Positions 51,683 to 59,836 are shown, numbered from the stretch's first letter. The stretch is 64,000 nt of DNA from Caballeronia hypogeia (GCF_001544875.2 NZ_FCOA02000031.1:20626-84625), one strand, 5' to 3'. Program-made: numbers and translations. The notes: generated by a model from the letters alone, not told the origin.

Positions 51683-52519
51683 ATGCAAACCAGAATGACA
51701 GTGAGCTATGAGACGCATGCTCAACGATATGGTCGTTATGCTTTTCTAGTTGCGTGTGCGCTGATCTTCTTCTTCCTGGTCGCGCCTGTGGCGGTCGTGG
51801 TGCCACTCGCGTTCAACTCCGATTCGTTCTTCAATTTCCCGATTCATTCGTACAGTCTGCGATGGTTCAGCAATCTGTTCACGGATCCGATGTGGGGACT
51901 GTCCATCCGGAACAGCCTGATGATCGCGGTCATATCGACTACCCTGGCGACGGTGCTGGGAACAGCGGCCGCTGTCGGGTTGAATCACCGCAATCTGCCG
52001 GGAAAGCGGTTGATCATGGCCGCCATTCTGTCGCCTATGATCGTTCCGGTCATCATCCTCGCGGTCGGATCTTATTTTTTCTACTCGCGACTCGGTGTCG
52101 CCAACAATTTGATCGGCATTGTGCTGGCCCATGCCGTTCTGGGCATGCCCTTTGTCGTTGTCACCGTCAGCGCGACATTGGCTGGCTTCGACCATAGTTT
52201 GATGCGCGCCGCTCGCAATCTCGGCGCGTCACCCTTAACGGCCTTCGGTTCGGTTGTTCTGCCGGTCGTGTGGCCGGGCGTTCTGTCCGGCGCGTTGTTT
52301 GCCTTCGCGACGTCGTTCGACGAGGTCGTGGTCGTGTTGTTTCTCGGCGGCCCGGAACAGAGGACACTGCCTCGCCAGATGTGGAACGGCCTGCGGGAAC
52401 ATTTGTCTCCGACCATTCTTGCTGCGGCCGTGATTCTTATCGTGTTCGCAGTCGTGGTGCTGATGACGCTTGAAGCGCTGCGCCGCAGAGGCGCTGCGCT
52501 GCGGGGAATAAAAGAGTGA
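51683..52519 (+). CDS. ABC importer permease (PotC-like), second system
   Basis: A 278-residue permease with about six predicted membrane segments. EAA-type loop AARNLGASPLTAFGSVVLPVVWPG and the PotC hallmark FAFATSFDEVVVVLFLGGPEQ are clear. It starts 2 bases after the stop of the previous permease, so translation is coupled. It ends the transporter operon apart from a possible small frame at 52547. Confidence 0.9.
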   Translation: MQTRMTVSYETHAQRYGRYAFLVACALIFFFLVAPVAVVVPLAFNSDSFFNFPIHSYSLRWFSNLFTDPMWGLSIRNSLMIAVISTTLATVLGTAAAVGLNHRNLPGKRLIMAAILSPMIVPVIILAVGSYFFYSRLGVANNLIGIVLAHAVLGMPFVVVTVSATLAGFDHSLMRAARNLGASPLTAFGSVVLPVVWPGVLSGALFAFATSFDEVVVVLFLGGPEQRTLPRQMWNGLREHLSPTILAAAVILIVFAVVVLMTLEALRRRGAALRGIKE

Positions 52520-52546
52520 ACCGTTTCGCGATCGGAAGGAGCTTCG

Positions 52547-52765
52547 ATGAAAGCGGAAGGCGTTTGCGTCGAGCATAGTGCGGATCAATCGCCGCCGCGG
52601 AGCCGGAAGGCCGTTTTAGAACTTGCCATGCGGCGTCGCGATCTCAACATGAAAAAATTGTCACCCTGGGGGACTGCGCACGAGACGAATACGCCGAGAA
52701 TGCGCACTCTCGACACCGTCGAATTCGAGTTTTTTGGGCGAGCGTCGGACGGGTCGAGTGACTGA
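52547..52765 (+). CDS. Hypothetical small protein (72 aa)
   Basis: The frame begins MKAEGVCVEHSADQSPPRSRKAV and has a convincing AAGGAG 6 bases before its ATG, 27 bases after the permease stop, so it may be translated from the ABC mRNA. I recognise no domain. It is rich in charged residues and has no membrane segment or signal peptide. It could equally be a chance frame at the operon end. Confidence 0.35.
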   Translation: MKAEGVCVEHSADQSPPRSRKAVLELAMRRRDLNMKKLSPWGTAHETNTPRMRTLDTVEFEFFGRASDGSSD

Positions 52766-53213
52766 GACCGCCGCGCTGACTTGATTTTACACAAATCTAT
52801 TCAGCGTATTTTCGTTAGGATAACATATGACGTGACCACAGGGGATGTGATCGGTCATCGGCGGATCCAGACACATTGGCTTCGCACCATTCTTGTCCGC
52901 CCCACCGAGGCAGAGGGCCAGTCGCCTGGCTTCTCAGTTGGCAAGCCGCTCCCTCCTGCACGCTCTTTTCGCGTCTTCGCTGTGAATGTAGTTGGAGTCG
53001 TTGCAATCGACGTTAGCGCATATTGTCGCGCATCGCGACGAGTTCGGCTCGAGCCTTCGATGCGTTCGTATGTCTCCTATGTCGGCGGGTGACGTCTATC
53101 TGGCTACTAACGCAACTAATCGTCGGTTCCGCAAACCCCATCGAGAAGCTTCGCCATCAATTCGCGACCAGCACTACCGCACATCGAGCCTAGCGCGCTC
53201 GAATTTAGCGAAA
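52766..53213 (+). other. Intergenic region, no supported gene
   Basis: Short frames only. The region separates the ABC operon from the minus-strand DUF1488/integrase pair and marks the change from catabolic to replicon-maintenance genes. No terminator with a T-run is seen. Confidence 0.35.
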
Positions 53214-53564
53214 TCAGCTCTTTGCGAAGTCAGGTGCCGATAACTCCAAGTGGGTGGAAGGATGCGCGAGGAGCTTTCGCTCTGCGACGGCGAGAATACG
53301 GCCGAATCCGTTCCTGAAAACCGTCAGCGTCCTCGCATCGTCTGCGTTCGGGGCGAGCCAAAAATACGCTTCAAGGGCTGCTCGAGAGACGATGCACGTC
53401 ACTGGCTCCCCGCGCCGAGGCAGAATGAAGGTGAGATTGCTTTTATCGGCTGAGATCTGGGGTTCCGGAACAGGCACTTTGATGGGGAGTGTTGGGGAAG
53501 TGGCGTAGCTAAAATCAAATGAGGCGGGCGTCAGCAGGCGATATGTCGCAAGTCGCATTTCCAA
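53214..53564 (-). CDS. DUF1488-like protein
   Basis: A 116-residue frame. The core, from about residue 36, reads ISADKSNLTFILPRRGEPVTCIVSRAALEAYF, then a helix ending AVAERKLLAHPSTHLELSAPDF. This matches my memory of DUF1488 proteins (a C-x-I-S/T-x-x-ALE-x-x-F strand-helix unit followed by RKL...DF). It starts 6 bases after the stop of the integrase gene in the same direction, so the two are likely co-transcribed. The N-terminal 35 residues may not be translated. Function unknown. Confidence 0.6.
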   Translation of the reverse strand: MEMRLATYRLLTPASFDFSYATSPTLPIKVPVPEPQISADKSNLTFILPRRGEPVTCIVSRAALEAYFWLAPNADDARTLTVFRNGFGRILAVAERKLLAHPSTHLELSAPDFAKS

Positions 53565-53570
53565 AGTCGG

Positions 53571-54800
53571 TTACCAATCTATCCGGTGCTTCTCGTCGGT
53601 CTCTTGATGGCGTCGGTCGTCGTCGATGTGGAGGTAGAGGCTCGTGGTCGTCAACGAGGCATGGCCGAGGGTATCGCGCACCATACGCAAATCGACCTGT
53701 CGATCAGCCATGTGCGATCCAGCGCTGTGCCGAAGCCAGTGAGCCGAAGCTTTTTCCAGCAGGTCGGCACGCGCCGCAGACGTCTCGTCGCGCCCACGAA
53801 GTCGAGCGGCGGTCTTGGCAAAAACATCCTTGACGATCGCATGCAGCGCGGCACGCGTTAAAGGGGCGCACGTCTGCGTGCCCCCGTTCGCTACCGTGGC
53901 GCCGATCGGCAGAACCAGCGGCGTATCTTCATTGGGCGAGGGCAGTGCGCTCAGCCCGAGGTACTGTCGGTATCGCGAGAGCTCTGTGATCATTTCCTGG
54001 GTGGCCGGCACCAGCCGTTCCTTGCCACCTTTGCCATGCACGGTGAGCCACCATCGCGTCTTGCCATCCGCATCGCGCCGGACAAAGAACTGTCCCATCG
54101 TGTTGACGCCGACCTCCGCGATGCGCAGTCCGCCCAGATAGAGGAGGGTGAAAAGCCACCTCACCCGGACCGCGTGGGCCGTTGCTCGGTCGGTGTCCCG
54201 CGCCATGGCAGCGATGGTGTCCTTGACCTCCTGCCAGATGCTCGGTTCGAGATACCGGGTAATGCGCGGCGCCGCGTGTTTGGCGCGCTGTCGAGACAGG
54301 GAGAGGGGATTGCCGGCCAGATAGCCGGCCTGAACCAGCCACGAGAACAGCGCGTTGAGGATCACCACGGCCTGACGCTGACTGGCGGGCGACAGGGGAC
54401 CATAGAACGGACGCCAGCGCGCATCGCCGCGAGGATGTTTGCGGCCACCGCCGGCGACCCAGGTGGCGGCCGGTTGCGGGTCGGCCAGGAATTGCTGGTA
54501 GCGCAAACAGTCCTCGTGCGTCAGGGAGGAGAGCGGCTTGCCGAGCATGACGACGGACCAGAGCAGGAGCCGCTCGGCTTCCTTGCGATAGTTCTCGAAG
54601 GTGGTCTTCGTATCGACGAAGCGCGAGAGCCAGGCCCGAACCGCATCGAGGTCATTGTCTGCGGCGATTTGCGCGCGCCCCGTCACAGCGCGGTTCAGCC
54701 CGGTGCGGCCATCCAGTTCGGACGGAATCACGAGTGTTTCCAGCGGTGCTGGCTGCAGCGCGAGCGCGGCGGACGGGGGCAGGGCGCGCTTCAAGAACAC
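53571..54800 (-). CDS. Tyrosine recombinase (phage/XerC-type integrase)
   Basis: A 409-residue site-specific recombinase. An N-terminal SAM-like core-binding domain lies at about residues 50-170. The catalytic domain contains LLYLGGLRIAEVG (first Arg), a Lys-containing VHGKGGKERLVP beta-hairpin, HWLRHSAGSH (His and second Arg), LGHASL and the nucleophile Tyr near residue 389 in TSLYLHID. The start is a GTG at 54800. It is divergent from kfrA and shares a 132-base control region with it. No tRNA or direct repeat is beside it, so it may resolve replicon multimers rather than integrate an island. Confidence 0.88.
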   Translation of the reverse strand: MFLKRALPPSAALALQPAPLETLVIPSELDGRTGLNRAVTGRAQIAADNDLDAVRAWLSRFVDTKTTFENYRKEAERLLLWSVVMLGKPLSSLTHEDCLRYQQFLADPQPAATWVAGGGRKHPRGDARWRPFYGPLSPASQRQAVVILNALFSWLVQAGYLAGNPLSLSRQRAKHAAPRITRYLEPSIWQEVKDTIAAMARDTDRATAHAVRVRWLFTLLYLGGLRIAEVGVNTMGQFFVRRDADGKTRWWLTVHGKGGKERLVPATQEMITELSRYRQYLGLSALPSPNEDTPLVLPIGATVANGGTQTCAPLTRAALHAIVKDVFAKTAARLRGRDETSAARADLLEKASAHWLRHSAGSHMADRQVDLRMVRDTLGHASLTTTSLYLHIDDDRRHQETDEKHRIDW

Positions 54801-54836
54801 CTCATTCGGATTTCGCCATTTCGGTGATTATAATTA

Positions 54837-54854
54837 ACATTATAGAATTAATGT
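54837..54854 (+). promoter_or_regulatory. Candidate KfrA operator between integrase and kfrA
   Basis: ACATTA-TAGAAT-TAATGT, a perfect 6-bp dyad with a 6-base centre, in a short AT-rich stretch between the divergent genes. Plasmid KfrA proteins bind dyads in their own promoters. Confidence 0.45.
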
Positions 54855-54932
54855 CAAATCGATGAGGCCACGACGTTAGATTTGTTGAGAAATACGTTGT
54901 AATATGTACGCTCCACCCGATCTTTTGCGTCC

Positions 54933-55949
54933 ATGTCCGACGTTCTCTCCGACGAAACCCGCCTCGCGGCCGATATCGAACGCCTCAAGGTCGAATTTCC
55001 CAAGACGCGCGAGCTGTATCGCGAGGTGTGCGCACTGCTGTTCTTCCGCTTCGGCGTTCCGCCCACGGCCAATCGCCTCTACAACCTGGTGCGGCGCGGC
55101 ACCATGAGCACACCGGCGTCGGTGCTGAGCGAGTTCTGGGCGGAGCTGCGCGAGAAGAGCCGAGTGCGCATCGAACATCCCGACCTGCCGAAGGATCTGA
55201 GCGACGCCGCAGGCGAACTGATCGGGACGCTGTGGACGCGGGCGACGACGTCCGCGCACGCCGAGCTGACCGCACTGCGCGACGAAGTCGAAGCGCAGCG
55301 CGCCGAGTCCGAACAGAAACTGGTGGCAGCGCGCGACGAGCTCGGGCGGACCGAAACGGCGCTCGAGCAGCGCACCGCGGCGTTGCTGGCGGCGCAGGTC
55401 GAGATCCGCGAATGGGAGCGGCAGCAGGCCGAGGAGGCCGCCACGCGCAAAGCGCTTGAGGCGGAGATCAAGCGTCTCGGCGAAGAGGCCTTTGCGCGCG
55501 AGCGAGAACTGGAGAAGGTACGCCACGCCTTCTCGCGCGATCTCGAAAAACTCCGGGAGACGGCGGACCGCGCCGAAGAGCGCTTACGCGCGTCGGAAAA
55601 GCGCGCGCTGCTGGAGATCGATCGGGAACGCAGCGCGGTGGCCAAGGCTCAAAAGGAACTGGCCGAGGCAGGTAAACGCGCCGACAAGCGAGAGGCCGAA
55701 CATCGTCGCACCGTCGAGGCGCTGCAGGAGCAGCAGGGTGATGCCCGCCATCAAACTGGGGTGCTGCAAGGCAAGCTCGCCGCGCTCGAAACGGCACACA
55801 AGTCACTTCAAGCGCAGTTGAATTCGCTGCGCGGAACGACGCGCCCCCCGACCCGGCGCGTGTCGACGGCAGAATCCAGTCCGCCAGTGAGGCGAGCCGC
55901 TCGAAAGGCCGTCGTTGGCAAAACGACGAGAGCGAAAGCTCGCACCTAG
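54933..55949 (+). CDS. kfrA: KfrA-like plasmid DNA-binding coiled-coil protein
   Basis: A 338-residue protein. Residues about 15-115 form a KfrA_N-type DNA-binding domain (RELYREVCALLFFRFGVPPTANRLYNLVRRGTMSTPASVLSEFWAEL). From about 115 to 300 there is a long alpha-helical coiled coil rich in Ala, Glu, Arg and Lys. The tail is basic (RRAARKAVVGKTTRAKART). KfrA of RK2 represses its own promoter and supports plasmid stability, possibly with a filament-like coiled coil. The ATG at 54933 was chosen because the domain starts right after it. A remnant of this gene's 3' end exists at 22514. Confidence 0.88.
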   Translation: MSDVLSDETRLAADIERLKVEFPKTRELYREVCALLFFRFGVPPTANRLYNLVRRGTMSTPASVLSEFWAELREKSRVRIEHPDLPKDLSDAAGELIGTLWTRATTSAHAELTALRDEVEAQRAESEQKLVAARDELGRTETALEQRTAALLAAQVEIREWERQQAEEAATRKALEAEIKRLGEEAFARERELEKVRHAFSRDLEKLRETADRAEERLRASEKRALLEIDRERSAVAKAQKELAEAGKRADKREAEHRRTVEALQEQQGDARHQTGVLQGKLAALETAHKSLQAQLNSLRGTTRPPTRRVSTAESSPPVRRAARKAVVGKTTRAKART

Positions 55950-56035
55950 ATAATGACCGGGGTGGCGCCGGCAAGCGGCGCAATCCACGGGCGGTGGGTG
56001 CCGCAGTTGCGCCGACGGTCAAAAGGAGCAAACAG

Positions 56036-56311
56036 GTGAGAAGATCAGCAGAGAATAAATTGCGGGTCGTGGCGGTGCGCATCGACCCCGTCATTGAACA
56101 GCGCTTGCGTGTGCTGGCAGAGGCCACAGGGCGCAAACAGTCGTACTTCCTGCAGCGGATGATCGAAGATGGCATCGAAGCGATGGAAGAGACCTGGCTG
56201 TCGCCAGAGACGCTGGCCAAGGTTCGAAAGGGTGACTTGCCCGAGCTGCTCGCTGCACAGAGCACGACATCGGATCTGTTCGACCTGGATGCGACCGACG
56301 CGGCCTCGTAG
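56036..56311 (+). CDS. Ribbon-helix-helix (CopG/RelB-like) DNA-binding protein
   Basis: A 91-residue protein from the GTG at 56036, with AAAGGAG 7 bases ahead; an upstream GTG in frame at 55994 lacks such a site. The core LRVVAVRIDPVIEQRLRVLAEATGRKQSYFLQRMIEDGIEAMEETW has the strand-helix-helix pattern of RHH proteins. The C-terminus is acidic. RHH proteins of this length are often antitoxins or plasmid regulators, but no toxin gene follows; HU is next. Upstream non-coding sequence and the 5' part of the gene are conserved in the decayed copy at 22.8-22.96 kb. Confidence 0.75.
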   Translation: MRRSAENKLRVVAVRIDPVIEQRLRVLAEATGRKQSYFLQRMIEDGIEAMEETWLSPETLAKVRKGDLPELLAAQSTTSDLFDLDATDAAS

Positions 56312-56385
56312 CAGCGGCGGTCGTCTGTTTTTCGGAGCGGTTCGGTAAGATCGCGTTTCGTTTTCAATAAAGAGGAAGAGACCCA

Positions 56386-56664
56386 ATGAACAAGCAGGAA
56401 CTGATTGACGCGGTTGCATCGCAGTCGGGGACGAGCAAGACCGCCGCTGAAGAGGCGATCAATGCGGTGCTTGAGACGATTTCGAAAACGGTGGCCGCGG
56501 GCGACACCGTTCAGCTGATCGGCTTTGGATCGTTCGGGACCGGCGAACGCGCCGCGCGGACCGGTCGGAATCCGCAGACCGGTGAGACGATTGAGATCGC
56601 AGCAGCCAAGACGGTGAAGTTCACTGCCGGAAAGAGCTTCAAAGACGCCGTCAACCAGGCGTGA
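56386..56664 (+). CDS. HU-family nucleoid protein
   Basis: A 92-residue HU homologue of standard length. GFGSFGTGERAARTGRNPQTGE is the DNA-intercalating beta-arm with the conserved Pro, and the N-terminal helices MNKQELIDAVASQSG and the C-terminal FTAGKSFKDAVNQ are canonical. AAGAGGAAGAG precedes the ATG. It bends and compacts DNA as a dimer. As it follows kfrA and the RHH gene, it is probably a replicon-encoded HU in addition to the main chromosomal one. Confidence 0.93.
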   Translation: MNKQELIDAVASQSGTSKTAAEEAINAVLETISKTVAAGDTVQLIGFGSFGTGERAARTGRNPQTGETIEIAAAKTVKFTAGKSFKDAVNQA

Positions 56665-56744
56665 GCGCAGCGACAGCAGGGTGACGCGCGACGGTTGCGG
56701 GCGTCCAGCTGGCCGTCGTCGTCCGTTGGAGACGTCACGCTGGG

Positions 56745-56966
56745 TCAGAAAAGCTGAGTCTCGAGCGGTATGAGGTTCACCCATTTCACCGCGGTGCGGC
56801 GCTCCTGTCCGTCTGGGTGAATGGAGCGAATCATGACACGTTGCCCGCGCGCTTCGCCCAGAACTTCCGCAATCCGATCTTCATAGCGCACCAACGTGCC
56901 GCGCGCCGGCTTGCGTTTAAGTTTCGTGCGACGAGGCGGAGCGGACATTTCTAGACTGGCTGACAT
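56745..56966 (-). CDS. Small basic hypothetical protein
   Basis: A 73-residue frame (67 from the internal ATG at 56948, MSAPPRRTKLKRKPARG). It is strongly basic at its N-terminus and then has a beta-rich pattern (TLVRYEDRIAEVLG, RVMIRSIHPDGQERRTAVKWVNLIPL) that suggests a small SH3-like barrel. A CATAAT -10-like box on the minus strand sits just before the first ATG, which favours the internal start. It is divergent from the SET-domain gene. Function unknown; a nucleic-acid role is possible. Confidence 0.55.
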   Translation of the reverse strand: MSASLEMSAPPRRTKLKRKPARGTLVRYEDRIAEVLGEARGQRVMIRSIHPDGQERRTAVKWVNLIPLETQLF

Positions 56967-56980
56967 GCGATGATGCGATT

Positions 56981-57484
56981 ATGCCTGTCGTCACCCCCAA
57001 TGCAGATTTTTCGTTTCTCCCCCACGCCAGAGTGTCCACCATGCGCCGCATTGCAGTTCGTGACTCGCCGATTCATGGTCGTGGAGTGTTCGCCACGGCG
57101 GCCATCTTCGTTGGTGATTCAATCCTCGAGTACAAAGGCGAGATCATCTCAGCGAAAGAGGCACAACGCCGATATGAGCGGTCCACCGCAGAAGACGGAC
57201 ATACCTTCTTCTTCGGGCTTGACGACGGACGCATGATCGATGGCGCACAAGGCGGCAACTCCGCGCGTTGGATCAATCATAGTTGCGCACCCAACTGTGA
57301 AGCCGACCAGGAGGGTGACCGAATCTTCATCCGGGCGACACGCAAAATTGAAGAGGGCGCAGAGATCTTCATCGACTACGCCCTTGATGTCGAAGGGCGC
57401 CGAACGGCGGCGCTCAAGCGCCTGTACGCATGTCGATGCGGCGCTCGCCGCTGTCGAGGCACGATGCTGGATGCGCGTCCGTAG
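56981..57484 (+). CDS. SET-domain protein lysine methyltransferase with post-SET motif
   Basis: Up to 167 residues. The SET domain begins at IHGRGVFA (31-38), with NHSCAPNCE (99-107) for S-adenosylmethionine and knot formation and the catalytic Tyr in IDYA (131-134). A Cys-rich post-SET motif (CRCGARRCRGTML, Cys 151, 153, 158) follows and together with C105 could bind zinc. The start may instead be the ATG at 57041 (MRRIAVRDSP), because residues 1-20 carry no domain and neither start has a clear ribosome site. SET proteins transfer methyl groups to lysine; bacterial ones have been reported to modify histone-like proteins. The HU gene 317 bases upstream is a natural candidate partner. Confidence 0.85.
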   Translation: MPVVTPNADFSFLPHARVSTMRRIAVRDSPIHGRGVFATAAIFVGDSILEYKGEIISAKEAQRRYERSTAEDGHTFFFGLDDGRMIDGAQGGNSARWINHSCAPNCEADQEGDRIFIRATRKIEEGAEIFIDYALDVEGRRTAALKRLYACRCGARRCRGTMLDARP

Positions 57485-57614
57485 GCTACTTGAGGCACGC
57501 CCGGTACCAGGTGATTCATGAAAGGACCGTCGTCACCGGCGAGCGCTTTCTCGACGCGTTGAAATGAATTAGCCTGATCGCTTTTCATCGAAGACTTTCC
57601 TGAGCGCGACGACG

Positions 57615-58517
57615 ATGCAGCAAAGCATGCAACAGCTCGATATATTTGCCGACAGCCGCGACGTGGCACTGCGCAATGACGTCGTGGAGCAATTGCAGCG
57701 TCGCGATGCGGTGGACGCGCGAGCCTCGCTGACGCATCTCGCCGATGAATACCCTGACGACAGTGCGCTGCCTACGATGGCGGTGCTTGTTTGCGAACTC
57801 GAGAACGAGTTAAGCCTTCCGCTGACCGACCACGCGGAACTGGCCTCGATACGTCGACACCTCGAGGATGAGGTGATGCCCGCGGCCCAACATGTGCTGC
57901 CCGCACAGGACCTTCATGCGTGGTCGACATCTTGCTGGCGCTCCCTCGCCGAGCGCGCAGCACCGCTGGCGTTTTGCGCGACCCACACCGAAAGTCACGC
58001 CGCGCCGCTATGGCTTCGCGCAGGGGGCTGGGCGGCGGCCACTGACGCCGTCAACACGATCGAATCGTGGTGGCGCATCCCGTCCCCCCTCACCTGGATG
58101 GCCGAAGCGCGGTGTCGAGCGGCCGGCCTCGATGCGGCGTGGCCACTGTTTGCAGAGTTGGCGTGGCTGGCACCGTCACGGTTCGCCGCATTAATTGCCG
58201 GGCTTCGGGACGCTTCGCTGGATGGGCTGCGTCGGCGCTTCGATGCTGACTTTTCCGGCACAGGCGAAATCGAGGATTACGCATGGTTCCCGGCCTGGCT
58301 AATGATCGTCAAGCCAGCACTGGCGACTCGGCTGGGCGAGGCGCGCATGCAGCGAGATTTGCCGGCGTCTCGCGCCACTGCCTTGCTTGGGGAGATTTTG
58401 CGCCGCGAACATGAAGGCGACCAGCACGAACTGGTGACCTTACGCGAAGAACTCAGCCGGCTGCATACGGGCCTGTTTGACGCCTACATGGCAACACGGA
58501 AAGTGCAGCATCGATGA
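57615..58517 (+). CDS. Hypothetical protein (300 aa)
   Basis: A full-length alpha-helical protein without a recognisable domain. It begins MQQSMQQLDIFADSRDVALRNDVVEQLQRRDA; a second ATG at 57627 is possible. It is Ala-, Leu- and Trp-rich (WSTSCWRSLAERAAP, WWRIPSPLTWMAEARCRAAGLDAAWPLF). It has repeated helix pairs that could be TPR-like, because a residue pattern of A, L and small residues recurs (ARASLTHLADEYPDDSALP). No signal peptide or membrane segment. Codon use matches the neighbours, so the gene is probably real. Confidence 0.7.
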   Translation: MQQSMQQLDIFADSRDVALRNDVVEQLQRRDAVDARASLTHLADEYPDDSALPTMAVLVCELENELSLPLTDHAELASIRRHLEDEVMPAAQHVLPAQDLHAWSTSCWRSLAERAAPLAFCATHTESHAAPLWLRAGGWAAATDAVNTIESWWRIPSPLTWMAEARCRAAGLDAAWPLFAELAWLAPSRFAALIAGLRDASLDGLRRRFDADFSGTGEIEDYAWFPAWLMIVKPALATRLGEARMQRDLPASRATALLGEILRREHEGDQHELVTLREELSRLHTGLFDAYMATRKVQHR

Positions 58518-58541
58518 CCGCGTCGGTTCGCGTCACCGGCT

Positions 58542-58910
58542 TTACTTCCGCGTTGCCGCTGGAGATTTTTTGTCGGACGGAAACACGAACACGCGCAGCG
58601 ATGTTGCCGGTAGGGTTGCCTCTGCCTGCTCGATCACTTGCGAGGCCAGAGGGTCGTTCGTACTAGGCGATTTAGCTGAATTCGGTACGGCTTGCCCTTC
58701 GGCTGGATCCCGATGCTTCTGCGTCAACGACTCGATCAGGTGCGCGAACCCTCGTAGTCCATGCGGTGATGTCAACGATTCCAATGTGGTCGTCCGTGGT
58801 TGTCGTAGGACTATAGTAATTCGCAGAGCGTTGGTTGCTGTCTTGGCCAAGCCTCCCCTTCGCGGACACCGGAAGAATTCGGAACCCGTGTCAGATCCAT
58901 CGTAAATCAA
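58542..58910 (-). CDS. Possible hypothetical protein, low support
   Basis: A 122-codon frame converging on the previous gene. The middle (SLTSPHGLRGFAHLIESLTQKHRDPAEG) looks protein-like, but I recognise no family and see no ribosome-binding site. Alternatively the stretch 58518-59025 is non-coding. Confidence 0.25.
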   Translation of the reverse strand: MIYDGSDTGSEFFRCPRRGGLAKTATNALRITIVLRQPRTTTLESLTSPHGLRGFAHLIESLTQKHRDPAEGQAVPNSAKSPSTNDPLASQVIEQAEATLPATSLRVFVFPSDKKSPAATRK

Positions 58911-59025
58911 GCGCGGCAGTGCGCCAAATGCTGAACCGGGTGGCGGGTGGCCGCGACGTCTTCGTCAATCTGATGCCGGACGTCTCTATTAGGGTCGCAC
59001 GCTTTTAGTTTCACGGGAAACGTAC

Positions 59026-59076
59026 TTGACAGGGTGCGGGAGTGGGGCGTATGTTACTTTAACGAATTCGTTAAAG
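59026..59076 (+). promoter_or_regulatory. Toxin-antitoxin promoter with 20-bp perfect palindrome
   Basis: TTGACA (59026-59031), an 18-base spacer and TATGTT (59050-59055). The perfect 20-bp palindrome CTTTAACGAATTCGTTAAAG (59057-59076) covers the expected transcription start and ends 5 bases before the antitoxin ATG, overlapping its Shine-Dalgarno. This is a classical place for an antitoxin or toxin-antitoxin complex to bind. Confidence 0.75.
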
Positions 59077-59081
59077 GATGC

Positions 59082-59402
59082 ATGAAAATGGCTATCCGCG
59101 CACAGGATGTTGTTCCGATCAGTGAAGCTCGGGCGCGTCTGACTGAGCTCGCGGAGGACGTGGTCGCCGGCGCTGAGAAGGTCCTCACAAAAAACGGCTC
59201 CGCCTTCGTCGCGATTGTCGACGCGAAGAAGCTTGATTACTATCACGAGCTCGAGCGCCACGAGCGCGGCCGTCTGTTGATGCTATCTGACGCAGAACGC
59301 GGGATCCACGACGTGCTCGCCGGGCGGACTTCGTCTGCCGAAGCGTTTCGGCGCGCCTTGCAAGAACGTGCTGAAAAACGCCGCGCCAAGAGCCAGACAT
59401 GA
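59082..59402 (+). CDS. Antitoxin, Phd/YefM-like
   Basis: A 106-residue protein from the ATG at 59082 (an ATG at 59088 has better spacing to AAAGGA). The N-terminal DNA-binding part AQDVVPISEARARLTELAEDVVAGAEKVLTKNGSAFVAIVDAKKLD follows the Phd/YefM pattern (ISEAR...L..L......V.ItKnG...A.I...). The C-terminal helix-rich half would bind and mask the toxin. It is about 20 residues longer than typical YefM. Its stop overlaps the toxin start by 4 bases (ATGA). Confidence 0.85.
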   Translation: MKMAIRAQDVVPISEARARLTELAEDVVAGAEKVLTKNGSAFVAIVDAKKLDYYHELERHERGRLLMLSDAERGIHDVLAGRTSSAEAFRRALQERAEKRRAKSQT

Positions 59403-59770
59403 CCATCGTCGACGTCGCTGACTCGTTTACCGAGTCGCTCGACGCCATTGAAGCATTCATGTTTGTTCAGGACGAAGGCTCGGCCGCACGACGCTCCGAC
59501 CAACTTGAAGGCGAAATCGTTGAGCTGGTTGCGCGACTGGAGAACTACCCCAAGTTTGGTCGTCGAGCGGATTTCTATGCAGTGACTTCAGCCGCATCGC
59601 AGGCATGGCTACGGCAGGTTGAGCAGTTGGCTGCACAGGCTCAGTTGCTTGAGTTTCGGGAGTCTGTGCTTTCCGCCCATCTCATCCTGTACGCGTGTTC
59701 CGACTCGCGCGTGGTCCTGCTTTCGATCCGCCACGAACGAGAGGCCAAGTACGGCCCTGATGCTGTCTGA
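59399..59770 (+). CDS. Toxin, RelE/ParE superfamily
   Basis: A 123-residue basic-acidic mixed protein. It starts TIVDVADSFTESLDAIEAFMFVQD, has a helical hairpin, then FGRRADFYAV and ends VVLLSIRHEREAKYGPDA. The last strand with IRHERE fits the ParE/RelE superfamily, where the C-terminal strand carries catalytic or target-binding residues (IRHxRE). RelE-type would cleave mRNA on the ribosome and ParE-type would poison gyrase; I cannot tell which. Length is above the common 90-100 residues. Coupled to the antitoxin by a 4-base overlap. Confidence 0.82.
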   Translation: MTIVDVADSFTESLDAIEAFMFVQDEGSAARRSDQLEGEIVELVARLENYPKFGRRADFYAVTSAASQAWLRQVEQLAAQAQLLEFRESVLSAHLILYACSDSRVVLLSIRHEREAKYGPDAV

Positions 59771-59836
59771 TGCTTCCGTGGCTTGCAGATCGGATGCGCT
59801 TGAGCTCATCAAAACTTAAAGAGCTAAAAAACTGAT

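Noticed and set aside
53571..54800. Integrase as the edge of a classical genomic island
   Set aside because: No tRNA gene or att-like direct repeat is near it, and its place beside kfrA fits replicon maintenance better.
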